From: Thozetella sp. PMI_491
Taxonomy: Eukaryota > Ascomycota > Sordariomycetes > Chaetosphaeriales > Chaetosphaeriaceae
Assembly (NCBI GenBank): GCA_021432635.1
Contig: MU270082.1
Coordinates: 67,831-131,830, forward strand
Reading direction: 5' to 3'
Length of the DNA: 64,000 nucleotides
The translations under genes were made by a program, and so were the position numbers. Shown in pieces: positions 56,201-64,000 of this stretch (within the stretch, counting starts at the first letter, position 1; every line of letters starts with the position of its first letter). The notes below the pieces were generated by a model. It was not told the DNA's origin. It did not search any database and was given only the letters and a program-made list of their open reading frames with translations.

Positions 56201-59200
56201 CCTCCCCGGGTGTTGCTATTCGCTCTCCCTCACCCGTCCGCCGATGCACATCAGACCTTCCCGTCAGCGGCAGCGTGATTGGACGGTGGTGCCTTCAGCT
56301 CGTCTGCCACCCCCGAACGGGCGGCCGGCCTAGCCACGACCGTATTCCGTCGCTCATTGGCCGGGCCGCCGGCCGTCCTAGCTTCTTCTTCTTGGGTGCG
56401 TCCAAGCCCGGCGGGGGATCGACGAGATCGTGGCTAAGGGGGACAGTCGTTGAGCTCGGGGCCCCCGCCCAGTTCTCCTCTCCTTGTCTCCCAGCCCGTC
56501 TCCCTCCTTTCGCTGATTAAAGGGGCATTGAAGTGAAGAGAACACCCTTCATCACTAGGGTGCAAGGGGAGTGACACAGTAGAGCAGCGCTTCTCGGTAC
56601 ATTCGGGCCCGATGAAGAGCATGGCACGGAATATTACAGCGAGAAGGGCTTCGCCGTCGCTCCCTAGACACCGGACGATCCGGCTGCAGAGGGAGACCCT
56701 TCAGCGGCGATGGGCACTAGGGAAGGCATGGAAGAGCATCTAGGCTTCATGAGGTGGGGATTCCTGTGGGACTGCCGCAGCAGAAGAACAAAGGAATCGA
56801 GAGGGGGTTCCACTCACCAGCAGCTTACTTGCATGGTCTAGGCTCAGGCTCCGAAAGATCACCAGTCTCTGAGCACATGGTTGTGGACTCTCTACTCTGT
56901 ACTGCGCCATGGCCACTTCTTGCGGAACGACGGGACGTGAGCTCCTAGGCGCAGGATTGTGTCGCGATAGACCAGGTTGCTTTTCCCTCATTCCAAGGGT
57001 GCAGATTCCAAAATTGGGCTTTTGGTCGACGAGCTAGCTGAGCAAGGAGAGACAAGAGTGGGAAACTCGATTCACGGTGAGTCGATTCTTATCAGGACCC
57101 CTGATTGGCTGGCTAACTACGAGGAGATGCACGATGGAACGTTGCTATCAACGCTGCGTGCCCCAACCTGGCATGCCTCTGAACCTGGGAGATCGCCGGT
57201 CCGCTGGCGGCTGGCTCGATAAGCTTAATCGCTGGCCAACAAATTTGCTGGGACAAACTTGCCCCTTCCCCTTCCCCACATTTCGTTCTTTCTGGGTTGG
57301 TTCTGCCCAAGCATGCTTGCATTCCCCCTGCTCTTTCTGTGGCAGGCAAGCGCAGGATGGCCTCCCCTGTTGCGACTTCGTGGAGCCTCTCTTCGCGGCT
57401 ACCGACAGCGAGAATCCCGGGCCTCGCTTCTCCTCTCCTTTCGTCCTCCCACGAGGATTGTGCACGAGGATTGAGGGGTAAGGTGAGTTCAAACGCGCAG
57501 CGGGCCGTCCAGGATTCCCGCGAGCCTTCCGATGGCGGCACGCAGTCAGGCGCTGAGCCGGAGCTGGTCTCCGGACCTGCACCCACCGTCGGCTCTCGGA
57601 CAGCCCCGGGCCGCGGCCGACCCTTCACCCGTCGCAACACCAGCCTACGCCATCTTTTCGCAATAGCGGCATGGCATACGTACTCTGTATGCGCAACACG
57701 CAACACGGCCGCGTTCGCTGATCCGCGGCAGGGCGAAACATTTGTCCCCAGAGCCAATTTCTCGAAGCTATGATACTGCAGCTGCAGGGTCTGGCGAGGG
57801 AGCCATGGGAGCCGTGGGACACTGGGAAGCGGGAGAGCCTCTGCTGCACCACGATCCTTCGCTCCTCGCTCCTCGCTCTAGCATGGGTTGTGTCTATCCA
57901 CCTTCGCATCTTCACACTACTGGTACTAGCAGCAGGCCGGGTCGCCAGGCCCCTGGACACACCCTCACCGCCATGGCCTTCGAGATCCACGCAACCCAGG
58001 TAGCCTAAGGAACCCTCCTCCCGTCAACAACCTAACCCCGAGTTGAGGTCAACTTTACCGCTTTTGAGGCTCTAGAATAAATGTCCCCATGCAGCCGTGT
58101 TGCTATGAATAGCATCCTTCCACGCCCTTGGGGCGGGACAGCAGGGCCCCCCAAACGGGTTGAGCTGTATTCATCTTCCTTCCAGAACCGTGCAAGCAAG
58201 ACACGGGAACTCCAAGAAGTCTTGGGAGAGCCCCGCCGCTTCGTTGCACTGTCCGGCCAAAGCCTGGTCGTACTCTGGGGAGGCAGGGCGGGCTGGTTAA
58301 TCTATTCTATATTGCGGTGCGCACGCTGGATATTGTCGTCACACAACCGCGTCTTGGGGCCTGTTGCGCTGGGCACGTTGCAAGATGTCGCGAGCAAACA
58401 ACCATCTTTGTGGCAGGAAGGGAACGTGACTCTGGAATGCGCAACCATTGTCTTCCTCTCGACGGGTGTCGAGAAAACCCGGGGCAGAGGTCAATATACA
58501 CGACCATCGATCACAGGACCCTGACCTCACGCGAGCTTTCTAGAAGAAATCCATACTGGAGAGATGCTATTTCGAGCACGCGGGCCCCATGGCGGGAGAC
58601 GCCTGTTGGCGAATTGATGCTTATTCCTCGCTTCTGGCGGCCACATGCATTCGTCTATGCAATCTATTATATGATGCCGACACCACCCACGAGGCGCACC
58701 CTCGCTGTACCTCGGCGCGGTGACATCACAGGGCACACCTTCCACCTTATCTCCAAAGGATCTTCCAATCCGCGGCAGCGCCGCGCGATCACGGGGAGCC
58801 TGCGCGCGCGCGTTACGACCGTTCCCAGTGCTCTGGCGTGGGTGGTTTGACGTGGACCCAATAACATACACCGCCATCAGATATCACAGCTAACGCCTTC
58901 GCGAAGGGACGTCTGACTGCGCCGGTCCGCACTGTCAGGGCCCAGGCATGAGATGCTAAGGACCGTGCAGAAGAGCGTGAAGTGCTCTCGGGCAAGCACC
59001 GCCCTCGCCGAGCTCCTTAGGCAGTCGGGTCAGGCATCGGGGGTCAATATGGAAAGCGCTCGCGATTTGTCACTCCCCAACCCCCCAGGTGCCACGACGC
59101 CGGTGCCTCCCAGGGCTTCGGGTGGCGTCCGCTTCGACGCGGGAAGGCTCGTTGCACGACCCGCCTCGGGCCTTTTGGGTGGGCAGTCGTGTGAGGCACT

Positions 59201-60975
59201 TTATATTGCGGCTCAGCACACGGGTCTCCCGCAGGACGCTGTGCTTGCTGCTTGTGTAGCAGGGTCTGACGGCATGAACGAAGCCAAGGCGCTTTTCTCC
59301 CATGCGCGCGGACCTCGCGGCGTGGTCGCTGCTTGGGCACTCATCCTGCGTGTCGAGAGGCACGCGTTGCTGTGACCGCCAGGTGACATTGGACGTGAGA
59401 TGTGGTTGTTGGATGGCTGTTGATGAACTTTGGACCATTCGTGACTGTAGAGCCTCCACATCTGCGATCTGAGATGTAGATACTTCAAGCTACTTCGCTT
59501 TCCCGTGGAGGAACATTGAGTGAAATCGAACAAGTGAGGGAAAAAGTCCTTCCCGTTGACGCACGTGCATGATGCTATTCTGAGCATCAACACGCGCCAG
59601 CCAGGTAGCGTCATCTAAGCTTCATAGGACCGAACATGGGCGTGGCGCTTGATCTCGGGCATCGCCCATGACAACAACAACAAGGGGGTGGGCTGCCTTG
59701 CCCTCGTTGTGCGCAGCCGGCCTCATTTCTGGGCAATAATCGACTGTATTATGGAAGCACTGACGCCCTGTCGCCGGTACCTTCTTCCCCATTCACCTTA
59801 GCCCTGTCCAGCATTGACGAAAACTAGAATCCGCAAGGATCGTTAAGATCAAGCTATAGCTACCAGCTCAAGATTGCCGCCGACATGACGCCCCAAGGGG
59901 GTAAGCACGAAGCCCCGAGTGGACGATCGTCTCTGAAGCAGACCTCATACAACGTTGACAGTGCCTGCGATCCGCCCCCCTTGTCAAGGTCTTATTCGCG
60001 ATCCTAGCCTTCGCTTCGCCGTAGAAAGCGAGCTTGGGCAGGCCCTGGACATCTCGCTTTTGCGCTCGCAGAAGCGAGCATAGCATGCAGCGACAGTTCA
60101 CCGGACAGGAGGCCCGGCTCCGAAGAGATCGGCGCTGCCTTGCACCCCGGAGCTGTGAATGCTCCAGAGCCCAATGAAACGGGCGGGAGCCGCTGTTCGC
60201 GGCCTCCACACCCCCCTTCTCCCACGCACCACCGTCCGCACCCCTGATGCCGCACCGTTGTTTGCTTCTGGATAAAGATCGGTCGCGGGCGGAGCATCAT
60301 GACGGTGGGTGACGGGGATCGCGCATCCGAAGGTACACTCTTGTACCCGGCGCAGGAGACGCAAGGTATCTGGGATCGCAGGGTGTTCGCAGAGCCCCGG
60401 ACGGGCCAGGCCAGCCGGGAAGCGAAGCGATAGGGGTCACGGGAGCCTAGACGGCCTTGGGAGCGTGAGAGTGGTGGTATTGTCTTCAGGGATCTGCGCG
60501 GGGGACTGCGGGAGCCAGGTCGTTCTAGCCGATCAAAAGTCCCCCCTCTTCTCGGTTCGGGGTTCTACGATAGCCAGCATGTGTTCCTTATCGACTGCGA
60601 TGGTGAGGGCATCATGACGCACTGCCTAGGACGATGTGGCTAAAATCGACCTATTCGCTGCGAGTATGGCCAAACTAGACGGGATGCGAATATTTGAGAA
60701 CAACTTGAGTGGACAAGTTCTTGGTCGATGCATCCACAGGGTTCCGACGATTCCTCTACGGACATCGATCTTTGGTAAGAGCTCCAAAGATGAGGCATGG
60801 TAGTGGCAATTTGTTCTCGTGGCTAACGAACCAGGCAGCTTCCCCTCCCTCGTGGAGCAGCCTTCCTCATGGCTGAACGTCTTTCATGACAGGTATTAAT
60901 GGGCACCTCCGCACCTCACTCTCAAAGCTTAAGCTGTTTGCCACCCGCCCTATCGGTTTGCCTCCCCAGTCTTTC
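50285..60975. other. Gene-free region of about 10.7 kb
   Basis: No ORF here matches a family I know, and none shows plausible exon joins. The first 2 kb upstream of the transcription factor is purine-rich on this strand (pyrimidine-rich for the gene), with G runs at 50534-50541 and 50736-50747. It could be its promoter and a long leader. From 52.8 to 60.9 kb the sequence is unremarkable GC-rich DNA with short ORFs (up to 214 codons at 57113-57757, minus) that are compositionally Arg/Pro/Ser-biased. I recognise no tRNA, rRNA, transposon termini or terminal repeats. Confidence 0.55.
51735..51778. repeat. GA microsatellite
   Basis: Runs of GAGA with G-rich flanks; a CT tract when read in the direction of the transcription factor gene, about 1.5 kb upstream of its ATG. 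Confidence 0.8.
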
Positions 60976-61924
60976 CTATTCCTTCTTTTCCAACTCCTCC
61001 AAGATGGGCTTCTCCAGCTGTTCCGGCTTGGTGGTGGAAGCCCAGCGACCCTTAACCTTGCCGTCACGGCCGATGAGGAACTTCTCAAAATTCCACTTGA
61101 TGCGCTTCAAGCCCATGAGGCCGGCCTTCTCCTCTTTAAGCCACTTGTACAGGGGATCGGCGCCGTCGCCGTTAACCTCAATCTTGTGGAGGACGGGGAA
61201 CGTCACGCCATAGTTGAGCCTGCAGAACTCCTGAATCTCGGCGTCGGAGCTATCTAGTGTTAGCACATGCGTTGGAAGCCCAAAGGGTAGCAAAACTTGT
61301 CGCGCAGCCCAAAGCCCGATGTTCCGCGGGAGTCCGGGAACAGCAGCACTTTTTTCTACCTCCTCGACTATTTGCGATGGCGTAAATGAACACGAGAGAG
61401 GTATCTTACCCAGGATCTGTTAGGAGGATCACGTGTTAGTTACGGGTATGCGCGCGGAAGCTCGAGCTTCGGTGTGTGAAGGAACACCCCGCCATGGTGG
61501 CACATACCTTGGCCTCCAAACTGGTTGCACGGGAAACCGAGGATAACGAAGTCATCGCCGTGCTTCTCCTTCAGGTCCTTGTAGAGCTTCTCGAGGCCGT
61601 CAAACTGAGGGGTGAAGCCGCACTTGGACGCGGTGTTGACAACAAGGACGACCTTGCCCTTGTAGTCGGCGAGATCCTTCTCGTTGCCAGCCTCTGCATG
61701 ACGAGTTAGCTCGTGAGTCTGTGGTCCGCAGTCGGGATAGCTTCAGGGAAGCTAGTCTCTGGGCGATAGGCGCAATAACTCGAGACCGCTAGCTCCAGGG
61801 GGGATCTAGCATCGGAGCAGTGTCTTGAGAGCGTGCGCTAGGGTGGCCACACGGAGCACAACGTAGCAGATGGAGACGTACTATCGAGGGGCTTGAAGTC
61901 GTAAAAGCTCGTAGCAGAAGCCAT
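60976..61924 (-). CDS. hyr1: Thiol glutathione peroxidase (Gpx3/Hyr1 type), 4 exons with a microexon
   Basis: Atypical 2-Cys peroxidase reducing H2O2 and lipid hydroperoxides through thioredoxin; in yeast it also relays oxidant signals to Yap1. Exons: 61882-61924, 61508-61693, 61410-61416 (7 nt), 60976-61249; 169 aa, the usual length. Peroxidatic Cys39 lies in [20 protein letters not shown] (68-76) follows, then DPG from the microexon. The resolving Cys88 is in [27 protein letters not shown] carries the Trp-Asn of the catalytic tetrad. Branch points (CTAAC) precede all three acceptors. An upstream in-frame ATG at 62104 could add a presequence (see separate entry). Divergent from the Tda3-like gene. 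Confidence 0.93.
61410..61416 (-). other. 7-nt microexon of the glutathione peroxidase gene
   Basis: ATCCTGG sits between the acceptor CCTCCTAACAG and the donor GTAAGA. It completes Asp and supplies Pro and most of Gly in the family sequence GGQDPGSD. Flanking introns are 91 nt (61417-61507) and 160 nt (61250-61409). Confidence 0.85.
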
Positions 61925-62104
61925 GGTCGCAAAGGGTCTGGTGGAGATGGTGAGGGGAGGGTGGTGACGGAATGCCGGGTCGGAGCTTCGCGGTGCTTGA
62001 GGCGGCGCTCTGGGTCCAAATACTCGAATGTGTGCTGCTCGGGCGTTTACGGCGCGGTGTCTCTTGGAAATATGGTGATAGCGGAGGCTTCGTCGAGGTA
62101 TCAT
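61925..62104 (-). other. Possible mitochondrial presequence of the peroxidase (alternative start)
   Basis: From ATG 62104 the frame runs openly into the peroxidase ATG at 61924, adding 60 residues that start MIPRRSLRYHHISKRH and end ISTRPFAT. It is rich in Arg/Ser/Ala/His with almost no acidic residues, as in mitochondrial targeting peptides. Use of this start is not shown by the sequence. Confidence 0.5.
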
Positions 62105-62645
62105 TCGGAGAGAGAAGGGCAGCGGCGCGGACCAGGTGGAAGAAGAGGGCAAAATGCAGTGGGGCGATGGGAGGCAGATGAACTTCGTCCGAGTTGGACC
62201 GTGAAACGTTCGTTGCATGTGCGCTCTAGGAAGCCGATTGGCCGCTCTCCGTATGCCTACGATGAAAACTGCGGACGGCGGGCACTGAGCCTCGGCAAGC
62301 ACCTCTTCCGGTGCATTTGCAAGCTCTGACGGGATGGGTCGCTGGGGCAGTCAGAGATGCACGACCCCACTGAAACAAGACTTTTTCTTCGATAGTGGTT
62401 GCCCCTCCAAGCCCCTCCTGCCCCTCCAGATCAGGGAGGCGTGGTCGGATCGGGCGGATCGGACCTCTCTTTTTGCCCGCTGTCCGCATCCCCTTCGCCC
62501 CAGCACTCATTCCAGAGGGGACAGCGGAGGAATTCAGAATGAACAACCCACGGGCGTGGCCCGAGCTAAACTATCATGTCGCCTATGCCGCCGAGGATGC
62601 GCCCAGCAGACCGGGATACGGTACGGGTACTACTTGTCGGTCTCG

Positions 62646-62666
62646 CCCCCCCCCCCCCCCCCCCCC

Positions 62667-62758
<92 letters not shown>
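62646..62758. repeat. C22-TTT-A88 homopolymer tract
   Basis: 22 C (62646-62667), TTT, then 88 consecutive A (62671-62758). I see no target-site duplication or retroposed coding sequence next to it. Exact lengths are unreliable because such runs are prone to sequencing and assembly error. Confidence 0.9.
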
Positions 62759-62762
<4 letters not shown>

Positions 62763-62777
62763 GCGAGGTTACCTCGC
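62763..62777. repeat. Short perfect inverted repeat after the A-tract
   Basis: GCGAGGT-T-ACCTCGC, two 7-bp arms around one base, starting 5 bp after the A-run. Confidence 0.7.
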
Positions 62778-62820
62778 AGGTTCTGCGCTTTTTCCTAGCT
62801 ATGCCGTCAAGCAAGGTAGA

Positions 62821-62885
62821 TACCGTACCTACCTACCGCACCAACCGTGCCTACCGTGCCTACCGTCCCTATCGTACCTACCGGA
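62821..62885. repeat. Short minisatellite (CCTACCGTR-like units)
   Basis: About seven imperfect units of 8-10 bp (TACCGTACC, TACCGCACC, TACCGTGCC, TATCGTACC). Confidence 0.75.
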
Positions 62886-63274
62886 CTGAGCTATCGCGCC
62901 ATGGCAGCGGCTGTACCGAAACAATCTGTCCGCGGGGCGTTCGTCAGAATTGGCGCCCCACTCCACTCGTCACCCACAGAAGGGAGCTTGGGCCAACAGA
63001 ACTGACGAGCATGGTGGGGTACTCTGCCATTTCCCCTGTCGCCAACTCCCCGTCGCCCGCCCCACGAAGGGTCAGGCAATTGACGACGTAGACACGGGCG
63101 TAAATCTCTGTGTGAAGGGCTGTGTGCTAGCTTTCCCGCGCCCCATCCCCTCCCTCTCTGCTTCGACGACCGTAAGCGTATACTCATTGACCGACCGCTG
63201 AAGGCTTCTTCGCCTCAGGCGCTGCAACCAACGCGAACGCGCATTTTAAGTACCTGGTTGACACGACAGCGGTC

Positions 63275-64000
63275 ATGGCAGCAGAGAAACGCAACATCGT
63301 CATCGTCGGTGAGATGCCCCACAGCGCCATTTCTCCAGAGGCACGTTGGACCACAGTTCGGCCCGCATGGCCCATCTGTCTCAAAGAACCGGGAAGCAAG
63401 GGGAGGCGCCGAACGTTACCAGACTCCCCAGACTCCTCAGACTTCCTGGCAACCCCCAAACTTTAAGTCCGGCAGCTGACCTCATCCATCGGCAGGCGGC
63501 GGCGTCATTGGGTGCACAACCGCATACTATCTCACTCGGCACCCCAATTTCGACCCGGAGCTTCACAAGATCACCCTCCTCGAGGCGACCGCCATCGCGG
63601 CAGGTGCTTCCGGGAAGGCGGGTGGCCTCCTCGGCCTCTGGGCCAGGCCCGCCTGCATCGTCCCTCTGTCCTATAAGCTGCACGGCGACCTAGCAAGGGA
63701 GCACGGGGGTGCAGAACGATGGGGCTACCGGCGCCTCGAATGTGGCTCCTTGGAAGCAGTAGTCACGGAGCAGGACCTGAACCTGCGGAAGCTAAAGGCC
63801 GCTGCCGGGACGGAGCCCGCCGCTAAGGTTGCTCAACCCCCCGCCCAGGACGGGAAGGAGGACGCCAAGTACCAGATCGAGTGGGAAAGGCTTCCCAAGC
63901 AGGATGAGAGGGCGGCTGCCCTCCTCAAGAAGTCAGTGGTGCCGCAGGACCTAGACTACATCCAGGCGGACCTGGTCCGCTCGTATGCCGAGATGGGAGA
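63275..64000 (+). CDS. Tda3-like FAD-dependent oxidoreductase (DAO family), 3' end outside window
   Basis: Flavoprotein of the D-amino-acid oxidase/glycine oxidase fold. Yeast Tda3 is a putative FAD oxidoreductase linked to endosome-to-Golgi traffic; the substrate is unknown. Exon 1 is 63275-63308 (MAAEKRNIVIV plus one base). A 187-nt intron (63309-63495, GTGAGA donor, CTGAC branch, GGCAG acceptor) follows, and exon 2 stays open to the window edge. Splicing builds the dinucleotide-binding motif VIVGGGVIGCTTAYYLTRHP (GxGxxG at 12-17). ITLLEATAIAAGASGKAGGLL and the region LSYKLHGDLAREHGGAERWGYRR continue the family pattern. About 180 residues are visible, probably less than half of the protein. 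Confidence 0.9.

Larger units (their letters stand above)
62105..63274. other. Divergent intergenic region, peroxidase / Tda3-like gene
   Basis: Shared upstream region of two divergent genes, interrupted by the homopolymer tract, a small inverted repeat and a short-period repeat listed separately. No gene recognised; polylysine ORFs across the A-tract are artefacts of composition. Confidence 0.6.

Noticed and set aside
62576-63091. ORF with a run of about 29 Lys across the A-tract
   Set aside because: Coding potential is an artefact of the homopolymer; flanking translation is unrelated to any protein family.
1-64000. CRISPR array, prophage, operon or biosynthetic gene cluster
   Set aside because: No direct-repeat/spacer structure, no phage genes, and no core biosynthetic enzymes; the window is eukaryotic with intron-bearing genes.

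Overview
The window is nuclear DNA of a filamentous ascomycete, most likely a Sordariomycete of the Sordariales/Chaetomiaceae type. The evidence is short introns (about 55-310 nt) with GTRNGT donors and CTAAC/CTGAC branch points, intergenic regions of several kb, moderately high GC, and fungal families such as an AA11 chitin LPMO, a Zn2Cys6 regulator, a DUF3176 protein and an Rgd2-type RhoGAP. I see no bacterial or organellar DNA. The listed gene structures were assembled by hand from splice signals and family consensus.

Layout. 1-9715 (-): most of Tra1, the SAGA/NuA4 scaffold, cut by the left edge. 10872-12095 (-): secreted AA11 LPMO with an X278 chitin-binding module. 15951-16717 (-): AIG2/gamma-glutamylcyclotransferase-like protein with an 8-nt microexon. 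19381-21399 (+): DUF3176 membrane protein. 21738-22571 (+): Yih1/IMPACT. 22960-24419 (-): GATS/CASTOR-like ACT-domain protein, convergent with yih1. 28013-29803 (-): METTL25-type methyltransferase, divergent from 30122-30600 (+), the mitochondrial ribosomal protein uS13m (sws2), whose first coding exon is the ATG alone. 30898-32448 (-): decayed membrane dipeptidase pseudogene. 34112-36886 (+): F-BAR/DEP/RhoGAP protein. 37928-40510 (+): an rvt gene, the cellular reverse-transcriptase-related polymerase. 43171-44282 (+): MARVEL membrane protein. 44898-45641 (-): Nop16. 47612-50284 (-): Zn2Cys6 transcription factor. 50285-60975: about 10.7 kb without a supported gene. 60976-61924 (-): glutathione peroxidase with a 7-nt microexon and an in-frame upstream start that could give a mitochondrial form. 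62646-62758: a C22-TTT-A88 tract. 63275-64000 (+): start of a Tda3-like FAD oxidoreductase, cut by the right edge.

The genes are mostly unrelated housekeeping functions and do not form a biosynthetic cluster. A loose theme is amino-acid sensing: Yih1 regulates Gcn2, the GATS/CASTOR family senses amino acids for TORC1 in animals, and a perfect Gcn4/CPC1 site (TGACTCA) lies about 400 bp upstream of rvt. The strongest item for follow-up is rvt, a non-mobile reverse-transcriptase-like gene with an intact catalytic Asp set and unknown cellular role. Next are the two microexon genes, which simple ORF calling would mis-annotate.
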